Positions 16,523-26,096 of a stretch of DNA of 64,000 nucleotides are shown one piece after another. Under the pieces are notes generated by a model. It was not told the origin of the DNA and ran no database searches. It saw nothing but the letters and a program-made list of their open reading frames with translations. The stretch comes from Leucobacter sp. OLIS6 (lineage in GTDB: Bacteria; Actinomycetota; Actinomycetes; Actinomycetales; Microbacteriaceae): positions 1-64,000 of the forward strand of contig NZ_MRAV01000001.1 in assembly GCF_002752355.1 (NCBI RefSeq), in the 5' to 3' direction. Both the position numbers and the translations under genes were made by a program. Position 1 is the first letter of the stretch, and each line of letters begins with the position of its first letter.

Positions 16523-17521
16523 ATGACAGCAGAGTGGATCGAAACCATCATCATCGGCGGAGGGGCCGCGGGCCTCAGCGCCGCGCAATCCCTCGGCCGT
16601 GCCCGCCGCGGCGTGCTCGTGCTCGACACCGGAACGCCCCGCAACCGCTTCGCGGATCGCATGCACAACGTGCTCGGACACGACGGGATCGACCCCGGGG
16701 ATCTGCTCGAGATCGGCCGGCGCGAGGCGGCCGGGTACGGTGTGCGGATCGAAGAGGTCGGCGTGCGCGCTGTGCGGGAACCCCGCACGGACGAGGCGTC
16801 CGACGGTGCAGGCGGACCGGACCGCCCGGGTGCGGGCGAGACCCGATTGGTCGTCGAGCTCGAGGACGGCCGGAGCATCGGCACGCGTGCGGTGATCCTC
16901 GCCTCGGGCGTCACGGACGTGCTGCCCGAGGTCCCCGGCCTCGTCGAGCAGTGGGGGCGCGGCGTCGCGCACTGCCCCTACTGCCACGGCTGGGAGGTGC
17001 GCGGCGAGCGGATCGCCGTGCTCGCGACCTCGCCCATGAGCCTGCACCAGGTGCAGCTGCTGCGGCAGTGGACCGACGAGCTGACGGTGTTCACGGCCGA
17101 CATCGGCGAGCTCTCCGAGCCGGTGCTCGCCGAGCTCCGTGCGCGCAGCATCCACCTGGTCGACAGCCCGGCGGCCGAGGTCGTGAGCGACGAGGACGGC
17201 GTGCTGCGCTCGGTGCGCACTGCCGACGGCCAGATGCACCTGATCGATGCGCTCTTCACGTTCGGGGTGGTGCGGCCGAACGACGAGCCGCTCGCGGGGC
17301 TCGCGCTCGACCGGGCGGATGCCCCGTTCGGGAGCTTCCTCGCGGTGAACCCGCTCGGGCAGACGAGCCATCCCCGCGTCTGGGCGGCCGGCAACGTGAC
17401 CAACCCGTCGGGGGCGGTCCCCCTCGCGGTCGCCGCGGGCAGCATGGCCGGTGCCGGGGTCAACCTCGCCCTGGCCGAGGCCGACTTCGCGCGGGCCGCC
17501 GAGACTGCGGTGCTGCGATGA
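16523..17521 (+). CDS. NAD(P)/FAD-dependent oxidoreductase, thioredoxin-reductase-like
   Basis: A 332-residue flavoprotein. FAD-binding GGGAAGLSAA is at residues 12-21 and the redox pair CPYC at 151-154, as in TrxB. The ATG... GGAAGNVTNP-type segment near the C-terminus (WAAGNVTNPSG) binds the flavin. The NADPH-binding half is shorter and less canonical than in TrxB (AVLATSPMSLHQVQLL in place of GGGDSA), so it belongs with the TrxR-like and gliotoxin-type dithiol oxidases and may not reduce thioredoxin. Coupled to the methyltransferase by ATGA. Confidence 0.87.
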   Translation: MTAEWIETIIIGGGAAGLSAAQSLGRARRGVLVLDTGTPRNRFADRMHNVLGHDGIDPGDLLEIGRREAAGYGVRIEEVGVRAVREPRTDEASDGAGGPDRPGAGETRLVVELEDGRSIGTRAVILASGVTDVLPEVPGLVEQWGRGVAHCPYCHGWEVRGERIAVLATSPMSLHQVQLLRQWTDELTVFTADIGELSEPVLAELRARSIHLVDSPAAEVVSDEDGVLRSVRTADGQMHLIDALFTFGVVRPNDEPLAGLALDRADAPFGSFLAVNPLGQTSHPRVWAAGNVTNPSGAVPLAVAAGSMAGAGVNLALAEADFARAAETAVLR

Positions 17522-18225
17522 GTGCACCGCACGCCCACGGGCGTGGCCCGGGAACCGAGACCGGTGCCGCGAGCGGCGAGAGCGGCGAGGCTCCCATCGC
17601 GTTCTGGGAGCGCCGCTACTCGGGCGCCGAGCCCATCTGGTCGGGGCGCGTCAACGCGACGCTCGCCGCAGCGGTCGGCGATCTCGCGCCGGGAACTGCG
17701 CTCGACCTGGGCTGCGGCGAGGGCGGTGATGTGCGCTGGCTCGCCTCTCGCGGGTGGCGGGCCGTAGGGATCGAGCTGTCGCCGACCGCCGTCGCGCGGG
17801 CCGAGGCCGCCGCGGTCGAGGCCGGACTCGGTGTCGATCGCGCACGGTTCGTCGTCGCCGACCTGGGGGAATGGGCCGGCGACCCGGCCGGGATCGACGG
17901 CGGGGAGGCTCGCGGCTTCGACCTCGTGACGGCGAGCTTCTTCCAGTCGCCGGTCGAGCTGCCGCGGGATCGGATCCTGCGGGCGGCAGCGGGCCGTGTG
18001 GCCACCGGCGGGCACCTGGTGCTCGTCTCGCACGCGGCGGCGCCCTCGTGGGCCCCGGGTCACGGTGGCGACTTCCCGTCGCCCGCATCCGAGCTCGCGA
18101 TGCTGGATCCGGCCCCGGATGACTGGGGCACCGTGACCGCCGAGGTACGCACTCGGGCCATCACCGGGCCGGATGGAGAACCGGCGACGCTCGACGACAC
18201 CGTGGTGGTGCTGCGCCGCCGCTAG
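17518..18225 (+). CDS. Class I SAM-dependent methyltransferase
   Basis: A 235-residue enzyme with motif I ALDLGCGEGGD (about residues 60-70), motif II acidic end VGIEL, and the helix FVVADLGEW. FWERRYSGAEPIWSGRVN before it is typical of the thiopurine/tellurite-type methyltransferase group (TehB/UbiE-like). Start ATG overlaps the previous stop. The pairing with a dithiol oxidoreductase and an XRE-cupin regulator suggests a thiol, selenium, tellurite or other small-molecule detoxification role; this is inference. Confidence 0.87.
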   Translation: MSAPHAHGRGPGTETGAASGESGEAPIAFWERRYSGAEPIWSGRVNATLAAAVGDLAPGTALDLGCGEGGDVRWLASRGWRAVGIELSPTAVARAEAAAVEAGLGVDRARFVVADLGEWAGDPAGIDGGEARGFDLVTASFFQSPVELPRDRILRAAAGRVATGGHLVLVSHAAAPSWAPGHGGDFPSPASELAMLDPAPDDWGTVTAEVRTRAITGPDGEPATLDDTVVVLRRR

Positions 18226-18274
18226 GGTTCGGTGCCGAAGCAGAGCTCGAATGCCGAGACCGAGACGGAGCCGG

Positions 18275-18322
18275 AACGGGTCGAGGCCCGCCCCGCATCA
18301 GCGGAGCGGGCCTCGACCCGTT
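18275..18322. terminator. Bidirectional terminator between methyltransferase and aspS
   Basis: Long inverted repeat: AACGGGTCGAGGCCCGC (18275-18291) pairs with GCGGGCCTCGACCCGTT (18306-18322). An inner CCGC/GCGG extends the stem to about 21 bp around an ATCA loop. Serves two convergent genes. Confidence 0.85.
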
Positions 18323-18342
18323 CTTCGATCGCGCGCTGCGGG

Positions 18343-19686
18343 CTAGGGCAGCAGGCGGTTCGGGCCGCGGAAGAGGTACGTGACCTCGCGGATCGACGAC
18401 TGCTGCAGCATCAGCATGAGCACGCGGTTCAGGCCCATGCCGAAGCCGCCGTGCGGCGGGACGCCGTAGCGGAAGAAGTCGAGGTAGAAGCCGAGCTCGG
18501 CGGGATCCATGCCCTTCTCGACGGCCTGCGCCTCGAGCACCTCGATGCGGTGCTCGCGCTGCGCACCCGTCGAGATCTCGGTGCCGCGATAGACCAGGTC
18601 GTAGCTGTTGGTCAGCTGCGGGTTCTCGCTGTTGCGCATGTGGTAGAACGGGCGGATCGACACGTCGTAGTCGGTGAGGAACACGAAGTCGTGGCCGTAC
18701 TTCTGCTTGACGTGCGCGGCGATGCGGCGCTCGCCCTCCGGGTCCATGTCGGCGTCGGCGCGCGGCACCTCGTAGCCCTCCGCCTTCACGATCTCCTTCG
18801 CCTCGGCGAGGGGGATGCGCGGGAACGGGCGGGCGGGAACCTCGAGCTCGATGCCGAAGAGCTTCTGGATCTCCTCGCCGTGCTTCTCCTTGACCGCGGA
18901 GAGGCCCGCGACGATGAGCTCCTCGTGCAGCTCCATGACGTCCTCGTGGGAGTCGATCCAGCTGAGCTCGGTGTCGATCGAGGTGAACTCGGTCGCGTGG
19001 CGCGAGGTGAACGAGTGATCCGCGCGGAACGCCGGGCCGACCTCGAAGATGCCGCCGAAGCCCGCGGCCTGGGCCATCTGCTTGAAGAACTGCGGGCTCT
19101 GCGCCAGGAACGCCTTGCCCTCGAAGTACTCGACCTCGAACAGCTCGGCGCGGGATTCGGAAGCCGAGGCCATGAGCTTCGGGGTCTGGATCTCGATGAA
19201 GCCGCGGTCGACCCACACGTTGCGGAGCGCGTGCAGGAACGTGGTCTGGATGCGGAACACGAGGTTCTGCTCGGGGCGGCGCAGGTCGAGGAAGCGCCAG
19301 TCGAGGCGCACGTCGATGCCCGAGTCGGCCGCGATCGGGTTGTCGGGCAGCGCCGCGGTGACGACCTCGATGGTCTCGATCTGGATCTCCACGCCGCCGA
19401 GCTTCACGCGCTCGTTGTGCTGCAGCTCGCCCTCGACGGTCACGAAGGTGCCCTGCGTCAGCTCGGAGATGGTGGTCGTGCGCGGGACCAGGATGTCGGA
19501 GCGCGGGTTCTCGGGGTCGGGCTCGCGCAGCACGCCGCCGTTCACCAGCTGCACCGCGCCGCTCTCGTCGCGGAGCACGACGAACTGCACGTACCGCTGG
19601 TCGCGCACCTTCTCGACCCAGCCGGAAACACGTACGGGGCCGTCCTCGCGGGCGGCGAGATCCTTGATCAATACACGCTCAGTCAC
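18343..19686 (-). CDS. aspS: Aspartate--tRNA ligase, archaeal/genomic-short type
   Basis: Class II aminoacyl-tRNA synthetase charging tRNA-Asp. The 447 residues lack the GAD insertion of the usual ~590-residue bacterial form, so this is the short archaeal-type enzyme, possibly also acting on tRNA-Asn. An OB-fold anticodon domain (residues 1-110, VRVSGWVEKVRDQRYVQFVVLRD) precedes the catalytic core with motif 2 FEVGPAFRADHSFTSRHATEF and motif 3 GGFGMGLNRVLML. Leaderless GTG start: TAGACT ends six bases upstream. Confidence 0.94.
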   Translation of the reverse strand: MTERVLIKDLAAREDGPVRVSGWVEKVRDQRYVQFVVLRDESGAVQLVNGGVLREPDPENPRSDILVPRTTTISELTQGTFVTVEGELQHNERVKLGGVEIQIETIEVVTAALPDNPIAADSGIDVRLDWRFLDLRRPEQNLVFRIQTTFLHALRNVWVDRGFIEIQTPKLMASASESRAELFEVEYFEGKAFLAQSPQFFKQMAQAAGFGGIFEVGPAFRADHSFTSRHATEFTSIDTELSWIDSHEDVMELHEELIVAGLSAVKEKHGEEIQKLFGIELEVPARPFPRIPLAEAKEIVKAEGYEVPRADADMDPEGERRIAAHVKQKYGHDFVFLTDYDVSIRPFYHMRNSENPQLTNSYDLVYRGTEISTGAQREHRIEVLEAQAVEKGMDPAELGFYLDFFRYGVPPHGGFGMGLNRVLMLMLQQSSIREVTYLFRGPNRLLP

Positions 19687-19692
19687 CCGGCC

Positions 19693-19698
19693 AGTCTA
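19693..19698 (-). promoter_or_regulatory. Leaderless -10 box of aspS
   Basis: TAGACT on the minus strand, six bases before GTG. Confidence 0.55.
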
Positions 19699-19775
19699 GT
19701 CGCGGTGCGAAGCGGCGTCGTGCGGGGTTCCCGGGGGTCGGGGCGCGGGTGCGCGCGGCGTCTCCGAGTGTCACT

Positions 19776-19808
19776 TTGACATAACTGGTAAGAATGCGAA
19801 ACATAACT
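19776..19808 (+). promoter_or_regulatory. Promoter/operator of the cystine-type importer operon
   Basis: In an AT-rich island, TTGACA (19776-19781) can serve as -35. The octamer ACATAACT occurs at 19779-19786 and 19801-19808, 22 bases apart, two helical turns. Such phased direct repeats suggest a regulator site. No regulator gene is next to the operon. Confidence 0.45.
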
Positions 19809-19867
19809 TGGATGGAACAGTGTTCGGTTCCTAACGTTGGCCTGTCACCCACGAAAGGACCCCGCTC

Positions 19868-20734
19868 ATGACGCGCTCCGCCCGCTCCGCCGCCTTCCTC
19901 GGCGCTCTCCTCGTCGTCGGCCTCGGCGCCACCGCCTGCTCGGGCGCGGCCGGTGCGAGCAGCGGGGAGCCGAAGGACGGCGAGGTCCAGAAGATCGTGG
20001 TCGCGACGGGCGCGAGCCCCAAGCCCTACACGTACCTCGACGACAGCGACAAGCTGACCGGCTACGACATCGAGATCCTCCGGGCGGTCGACAAGAAGGT
20101 CGCCGATCTCTCCTTCGACTTCCAGGTGGCCGAATTCCCCGCCCTGTTCGCGGGCCTCGACTCCGGGCGCTTCAACATCGTCGCGAACAATCTCTCGGCG
20201 AACGAGGAGCGCAAGAAGAAGTACGACTTCAGCGACCCCTACATCGAGGCGCAGTTCGGCATTGTCGTGAAGCAGGACTCGAGCATCTCGAAGGTCGACT
20301 CGCTCGCCGATCTCGCCGGCAAGAAGGTCTACGGCGAGCCCGGGCTCAACTTCACGAAGATCCTCGAGAGCTACAACGAGAAGAACCCCGGCAAGAAGAT
20401 CGATATCGAGTACACCGAGCTCGACCTGCAATCGCAGTACAACAACCTCGCCGCAGGCAACGTGGACTTCGAGTTCAACGAGCAGGTCGTGTTCGACGGC
20501 TACGGCAAGAAGCCCGAACTGAAGCTGAAGTTCATCCCGATCGACGGCGCGTACCTGACCGAGGAGTTCGGGACGAACCTGCGCTCCGCCTTCGCGATCT
20601 CGCGGCAGACCCCGAACCGCGAGCACGTCGAGCAGGAGATCAACACCGCGCTCGCCGGTCTCGCGAAGGACGGCACGCTGAAGCAGCTCAGCGAGAAGTT
20701 CTTCGGAACCGACTACTCCGTGCCCAAGCAGTAG
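19868..20734 (+). CDS. Amino-acid (cystine-type) ABC importer substrate-binding lipoprotein
   Basis: A 288-residue SBP_bac_3 receptor. Lipoprotein signal with ATAC lipobox (Cys24) and a short Ser/Gly linker. The mature domain follows the polar-amino-acid pattern: PYTYLDDSDKLTGYDIEILRAV, FDFQVAEFPALFAGLDSGRFNIVANNLSANEERKKKYDFSDPY, and VYGEPGLNF. The F-x-ALFAGLDSGRFN-IVANN segment resembles cystine receptors (TcyJ/FliY). GAAAGGA lies eight bases before ATG. First gene of a five-gene unit. Confidence 0.85.
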   Translation: MTRSARSAAFLGALLVVGLGATACSGAAGASSGEPKDGEVQKIVVATGASPKPYTYLDDSDKLTGYDIEILRAVDKKVADLSFDFQVAEFPALFAGLDSGRFNIVANNLSANEERKKKYDFSDPYIEAQFGIVVKQDSSISKVDSLADLAGKKVYGEPGLNFTKILESYNEKNPGKKIDIEYTELDLQSQYNNLAAGNVDFEFNEQVVFDGYGKKPELKLKFIPIDGAYLTEEFGTNLRSAFAISRQTPNREHVEQEINTALAGLAKDGTLKQLSEKFFGTDYSVPKQ

Positions 20735-20743
20735 CCGCCGCGC

Positions 20744-21537
20744 GTGACCATCATCGACTTCGGGGCGGTCGGCAAGTACGCCGTCGGTCTGCTGCCCTAC
20801 ATCCCGATCACCCTGGCGCTCAGCGTGGTCGCCACGCTGCTCGGCACGGTGATCGGGCTGGTCATGGCGCTCATCAAGATGAGCCGGATCCCGGTGCTGA
20901 GCCAGCTGAACGCGATCATCGTGTCGTACCTGCGCGGCACCCCGGTGCTCGTGCAGCTGCTGCTCAACGTGAACGCGGTGCCCATCGCGGTGCTGCTGAT
21001 CAACCAGGCGGCCGGGACGAACTTCGATGCGCTCGCGCTCTCGCCGTTCCTCGTCGCGGCCATCACCTTCGCCTTCGCCGAGGCGGCGTACGCCTCGGAG
21101 ACGATCCGCGCGGCGCTGCTCTCGGTCGACCGCCGTGAGATCGAGGCCGCCCAGTCGCTCGGGATGACCCCGTGGCAGACGCTCAGCCGGATCACGATCC
21201 CGAACGCCAGCGTGGTCGCGTTCCCGACGCTCGTCAGCCAGTTCATCGGCATGCTGAAGCAGTCGTCGCTCGCGTTCGTGGTCTCGGTGATCGAGGTGAC
21301 CGCGTACGCCAAGATCCTCGGCGGACGCGATTACCACTACTTCGAGGCCTACCTCGCGACGGCCATCATCTACTGGGGGCTCACCGTCGTGATCGAGCAG
21401 GGGACCCGCGTCGTCGAGCGGCGCATGCAGCGTCCGATCCCGCGTCCGAAGCGGGGGCGCGGCGCGGCCGCCGGCCCTGATCGCCCGTCGGGCGCCCGCC
21501 CCGCCGCGCTCGACCCGAAGACCGCGGAGGTGCCCGC

Positions 21538-21541
<4 letters not shown>
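20744..21541 (+). CDS. Amino-acid ABC importer permease
   Basis: A 265-residue HisM-type permease with five membrane spans. VSYLRGTPVLVQL is the family's N-terminal signature and EIEAAQSLGMTPWQTLSRITIPNA the EAA loop for the ATPase. The C-terminal 40 residues are basic then Pro/Ala-rich and extend beyond the usual length. GTG start nine bases after the receptor gene. Acts as a homodimer, since there is a single permease gene. Confidence 0.9.
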
Positions 21542-22299
<758 letters not shown>

Positions 22300-22352
22300 C
22301 CGCGCCGACCGCGCCGATCCCGCCCGCATTGCAGAAGCAGAAGGAGACTCCC

Positions 22353-23390
22353 ATGACCGATCCGCGCCCCCTGCGCCATCTCGGATTCATCCACCTCGTC
22401 CCGTTCAATCGAGACAACCCGCGTGCGGGCTTCGACGACGCCATCGAGCTGTTCCGCTACGCGGAGGAGCTCGGGCTCGACAGCGGCTGGACCCGCACCC
22501 GGCACCTGCAGCACGGCGTCTCGTCGCCCGCGGTGCTGTTCGGCGCCATCTCGCAGCGCACGGAGCGGATCGGCCTCGGCAACGCCGTGATCCCCGTGGG
22601 CTTCGAGAATCCGTTCCGCCTCGCGGAGGACCTCGCGACCGTCGACGTGATCTCGGGCGGACGCGCGCTGCCCGGCCTCAGCGTGCACCCGCCGGCCTAC
22701 GACGACGCCGCGAACGACCTCGTGCACGACACCGGCTGGCGCGACGAGGACTACGGTTACGGACGCATCGAGCGGTTGCGCAGCCTGCTCGCGGGGGATC
22801 CCGTGCGCGAGGTGCCCGAGTACAACGGGATCGGCGGCGACTTCGACTCCGACCGCGTCGAGCCGCACAGCCCGGGCCTCTCGGACCGCCTCTGGTATGG
22901 GGGAGGTTCGCTCCGTTCGGCCGAGTGGGCCGGATCCGCGGGGCTCAACTGGCTCGTCAGCAACATCAGCTCCGCCGAGAACGGCGTGACCGACTTCGCG
23001 CAGGCGCAGCGCAACCAGATCGACGCGTTCCGCGCGGCCCACCCCGCGGGCGATGCCGCGCGGGCCACCGTCGCGCGCGTCATCGTGCCGACCGACGGCG
23101 CGACGCCCGAGCAGGAGCGGAAGTACCGCGAGTACGCCGAGGGCCGCAACCCGCGCACCGAACAGGTGCACGGTCGCAACACGATCATCGCGAAGGACGT
23201 GCTCGGCTCCCTCGACGAGATCGTCGAGTTCATCCGAACCGACATCGCGTTCCAAGCCGCCGACGACTACCTGTTCGAGCTGCCGTTCGAGTTCGAGCTG
23301 GCCGACTGGAAGCAGATCCTGCACCAGCTCGCGACGCGCATCGGCCCCGCGCTCGGGTGGACCCCCGCGAACGCCCGCGCCGGCGCATGA
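22353..23390 (+). CDS. Luciferase-like (LLM class) flavin-dependent monooxygenase
   Basis: A 345-residue FMN-dependent TIM-barrel oxidoreductase: LGFIHLVPFN at strand 1, DDAIELFRYAEELGLDSGWTRTRHL, SQRTERIGLGNAVIPVGFENPFRLAEDLATVDVISGGRALPGLSVH. Start at ATG 22353 has AAGGAG six bases upstream; an in-frame TTG at 22329 is unlikely. The substrate is unknown. Position after a cystine-type importer parallels YtmO in the Bacillus subtilis ytm operon, whose monooxygenases oxidise S-alkyl cysteine derivatives. Coupled to the next gene by ATGA. Confidence 0.87.
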   Translation: MTDPRPLRHLGFIHLVPFNRDNPRAGFDDAIELFRYAEELGLDSGWTRTRHLQHGVSSPAVLFGAISQRTERIGLGNAVIPVGFENPFRLAEDLATVDVISGGRALPGLSVHPPAYDDAANDLVHDTGWRDEDYGYGRIERLRSLLAGDPVREVPEYNGIGGDFDSDRVEPHSPGLSDRLWYGGGSLRSAEWAGSAGLNWLVSNISSAENGVTDFAQAQRNQIDAFRAAHPAGDAARATVARVIVPTDGATPEQERKYREYAEGRNPRTEQVHGRNTIIAKDVLGSLDEIVEFIRTDIAFQAADDYLFELPFEFELADWKQILHQLATRIGPALGWTPANARAGA

Positions 23391-23908
23391 CCGCGGGGAG
23401 CGAGACCCGGATCCGGGCGGCGCTGCCGACCGAGTACGCGGAGATCGACCGGCTCATCGACGCCGCGTACGCGCACGACTACGGCGAGGACGAGCACGAC
23501 GACGATCCGATGCACCGTTCCGCCGTGCGAGCCGAGTCGTTCGACGTCTGGGTCGCGACCGACGAGCACGGCGATCTGCTCGGCAGCGTCACCACGCGGC
23601 GGGCGGGCGGGCCGCCGCTGCACGAGGACGTGGCCGCCGACGAGCTCGACCTGCGCCTGCTCGGCGTCGCGGTGCGGGCCCGCAGGCGCGGGATCGCCGC
23701 CGCGCTCATGCGGCACGTCCTCGCGGAGGCTCGGACGCAGGGCTTCAGCGCCGTGGTGCTCAAGACGGCGCCGAACATGCGCGGCGCCCACCGCCTCTAC
23801 GAAACGCTCGGCTTCGAGCGCGCACCCGAGCGCGACGGACTCTGGATCGACGGCGTGCGCGTGCTCGAGCTCTTCACCTACGCCCAGCGCCTCGACGACC
23901 TGGACTGA
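23387..23908 (+). CDS. GNAT-family N-acetyltransferase
   Basis: A 173-residue acetyl-CoA-dependent acetyltransferase: RIRAALPTEYAEIDRLIDAAY at the start, LDLRLLGVAVRARRRGIAAALMRHVL as the acetyl-CoA motif A (Q/RxxGxG/A), and APNMRGAHRLYETLGFER as motif B. Translationally coupled to the LLM gene. In the ytm operon of Bacillus subtilis an N-acetyltransferase (YtmI/SnaA) acetylates S-methylcysteine before oxidation, which suggests a similar role here. That is inference. Confidence 0.85.
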   Translation: MTAGSETRIRAALPTEYAEIDRLIDAAYAHDYGEDEHDDDPMHRSAVRAESFDVWVATDEHGDLLGSVTTRRAGGPPLHEDVAADELDLRLLGVAVRARRRGIAAALMRHVLAEARTQGFSAVVLKTAPNMRGAHRLYETLGFERAPERDGLWIDGVRVLELFTYAQRLDDLD

Positions 23909-23921
23909 GGCGGTCGGCCGT

Positions 23922-24003
23922 CCGGCCACCCGGTGGCCGGCGGCCCGGCTGCCCGGCTGCGCGGCTTCGCCGGGCGGGCTGCTCGGCTTCGCCGGGCCAC
24001 CGG
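23922..24003. repeat. GC-rich hairpin cluster after the importer operon
   Basis: Hairpin CCGGCCACC/GGTGGCCGG (23922-23940), a plausible terminator, then CGGCTTCGCCGGGC repeated at 23962-23975 and 23984-23997 (22-base offset), each copy partly self-complementary. No coding potential. Confidence 0.6.
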
Positions 24004-24026
24004 CAAACGCCCAGACGAGTCGAACG

Positions 24027-24032
24027 TAGAAT
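24027..24032 (+). promoter_or_regulatory. -10 box of the cytochrome c maturation operon
   Basis: TAGAAT six bases before GTG at 24039. An AAGGA lies between them, so either a leaderless or very short leader is possible. Confidence 0.5.
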
Positions 24033-24038
24033 GAAGGA

Positions 24039-24683
24039 GTGAGCGACAAACTCCTGCATTTGGTGCGCCACGGGGAGGTGCACAACCCCGACCGCGTCCT
24101 CTACGGACGCCTGCCCGGATACCGCCTCTCCGAACTCGGCCACCGCATGGCCGAGGCCGCAGCCCTCGAGATCGCCGGCAGCGACCGCGTGGTCGCGAAG
24201 CTCGTGGCGTCCCCGCTGCAGCGCACGCAGGAATCGGCGCGACCCGTCGCCGCCGCGCTCGGGCTCGAGATCGTCACCGACGAGCGCATCATCGAACCGA
24301 CCAACCGCTTCGAGGGGCTTCCCAACACGGGTCCCGAGGCCGCCTTCAAGCAGGCGCGCAACTGGCCCAAGCTGTGGAACCCGCTGCGGCCCAGCTGGGG
24401 CGAGCCCTACCGCCAGATCGCCGGCCGCGTGCGCGAGGCGATGGACGAGCACTGGGACTCGGTGCGCGACGGCGACATCGTCATGGTGAGCCACCAGGCT
24501 CCCATCTGGATCGCCCACCTCGACATCGCGGGCAGGTCGCTCGCGCACAACCCCGCGAAGCGGCGCTGCGCGCTGTCGAGCATCACGACGTTCGAGCGGC
24601 GAGGGGAGCGATGGTTCGAAGTGGACTACCGCGAACCCGCCGCAGACCTGGTGGAGGATTCCGTGGATGTAGGTGCCGTGTGA
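24039..24683 (+). CDS. Histidine phosphatase (phosphoglycerate mutase-like) family protein
   Basis: A 214-residue phosphatase: LVRHGE (catalytic His11) at the N-terminus, SPLQRTQESARPVAAALGLEI with the second Arg, and VMVSHQAPIWIA with the second catalytic His. In actinobacteria this gene type precedes resA-like, ccdA, resB and ccsB; the link to cytochrome c assembly is by position and no biochemical role is known to me. GTG start; its stop overlaps the TlpA start (GTGA). Confidence 0.88.
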   Translation: MSDKLLHLVRHGEVHNPDRVLYGRLPGYRLSELGHRMAEAAALEIAGSDRVVAKLVASPLQRTQESARPVAAALGLEIVTDERIIEPTNRFEGLPNTGPEAAFKQARNWPKLWNPLRPSWGEPYRQIAGRVREAMDEHWDSVRDGDIVMVSHQAPIWIAHLDIAGRSLAHNPAKRRCALSSITTFERRGERWFEVDYREPAADLVEDSVDVGAV

Positions 24684-25315
24684 CCGGTCGATCGAAGAAC
24701 CGGCGCGGAGCCGCGAGGATCGCCGCGCTCCTGGCACTCCCGCTCGCTGCAGCCGTCGCTCTCACCGGCTGCAGCGGCGGCAACGACTCCCTTCCCGAGC
24801 AGTGGAAGGACGGCGGCGGCAAGGGCTACATCTCGGGCGACGGCTCCTCGGTGAGCATCCCGCCCGCCGAGCGCAAGGACCCCGTCGAGTACTCGGGCAA
24901 GACCGAGGACGGCTCGACCTTCGGCTCGAAGCAGACGCTCGGCCACGTCACCGTCGTGAACTTCTGGTACGCGGGCTGCGCTCCCTGCCGAGTCGAGGCG
25001 AAGGACCTCAACACGGCCCAGAAGGAATTCGCGCCGAAGGGCGTCGAGTTCGTCGGCGTCAACACCCGCGATCAGGCGGCTCAGGCACAGCAGTTCTCCG
25101 AGGAATTCGGCGTGAAGTACCCGTCGATCCTCGACGTCGAGGGCGACCGCGGTGTGCAGCGGGCCTTCGCCGGCGCGATCCCGCTGAACGCGACCCCGGT
25201 GACCCTGGTGCTCGACGCGGAGGGACGCGTCGCGCACCGCGTGCTCGGCCAGCTGGCCGACGCCGGCCAGTTGCGCTCCATGCTCAACGAGACTCTCGCT
25301 GAGAAGACCCAGTAG
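24680..25315 (+). CDS. TlpA/ResA-like membrane-anchored thiol-disulfide reductase
   Basis: A 211-residue exported lipoprotein thioredoxin. Signal with lipobox LTGC (Cys31), linker, then a TlpA fold with the redox motif CAPC (100-103) in VVNFWYAGCAPCRVE and the cis-Pro segment ATPVTLVLD. It reduces the haem-binding cysteines of apocytochrome c outside the membrane, receiving electrons from CcdA. The start overlaps the previous stop as GTGA. Confidence 0.92.
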   Translation: MTGRSKNRRGAARIAALLALPLAAAVALTGCSGGNDSLPEQWKDGGGKGYISGDGSSVSIPPAERKDPVEYSGKTEDGSTFGSKQTLGHVTVVNFWYAGCAPCRVEAKDLNTAQKEFAPKGVEFVGVNTRDQAAQAQQFSEEFGVKYPSILDVEGDRGVQRAFAGAIPLNATPVTLVLDAEGRVAHRVLGQLADAGQLRSMLNETLAEKTQ

Positions 25316-25319
25316 CGTC

Positions 25320-26096
25320 GTGGGGGAGATCGGCAGACTCGTCGCGGACGGCCAGTTGGTCGTGGCCGTGGCGATCGCGCTCGCCGCGGGCCTCGTGTCC
25401 TTCCTCTCGCCGTGTGTGCTTCCGCTCGTCCCCGGCTATCTGGCGTACGTCTCCGGCACCTCCGGATCGAGCTCCGGCAGCACCGCCGCGGCGGACCCGA
25501 AGCGGGCCGGTCGTCGCGAGCGCGGTCGCATGCTCCTGGGGTCCCTGCTCTTCGTGCTCGGGTTCACCCTCGTCTTCGTACTCATCAACGTCTTCGCCGG
25601 GTCGCTCGGGCTCTGGCTCTGGGACTGGCAGGAGGCGATCACGCGAGCCATGGGCGTCGTCGTGATCCTCATGGGGCTCGTGTTCATGGGGGCCTTCTCG
25701 CGCATGCAGCGCACCACCAAGCTGAAGCTCAAGCCGCGCGTCGGGCTCATCGGTGCCCCCGTGCTGGGCATCGTCTTCGCCGTCGGCTGGGCGCCCTGCA
25801 TGGGCCCCACGCTCGCCGTGGTGCTCTCGCTCAGCTCGCAGTCGGGATCGATCGGCCGCGCCGCGATCCTCGCGATCTTCTACTGCCTCGGGCTCGGGAT
25901 CCCCTTCGTGCTCGCGGCCTTCGGGTTCGGCTGGATGACCCAGACCATGAGCTTCTTCAAGCGGCACATCCGCGTGATGAACCTCATCGGCGGCGGCCTG
26001 CTGATCCTGATCGGACTTCTGATGGTGACCGGCCTGTGGAGCCGGATGATGTTTGCGTTGCAGGCGGTGATCTCGAGCTATGCCCCGATCCTCTGA
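25320..26096 (+). CDS. ccdA: Cytochrome c biogenesis protein CcdA
   Basis: A 258-residue membrane protein that passes reducing equivalents from cytoplasmic thioredoxin to the TlpA protein. The two reactive cysteines are in SFLSPCVLPLVPGY (Cys32) and VGWAPCMGP (Cys160). Six membrane helices in two inverted repeats of three; a charged loop at residues 45-70. GTG start four bases after the TlpA stop. Confidence 0.94.
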   Translation: MGEIGRLVADGQLVVAVAIALAAGLVSFLSPCVLPLVPGYLAYVSGTSGSSSGSTAAADPKRAGRRERGRMLLGSLLFVLGFTLVFVLINVFAGSLGLWLWDWQEAITRAMGVVVILMGLVFMGAFSRMQRTTKLKLKPRVGLIGAPVLGIVFAVGWAPCMGPTLAVVLSLSSQSGSIGRAAILAIFYCLGLGIPFVLAAFGFGWMTQTMSFFKRHIRVMNLIGGGLLILIGLLMVTGLWSRMMFALQAVISSYAPIL

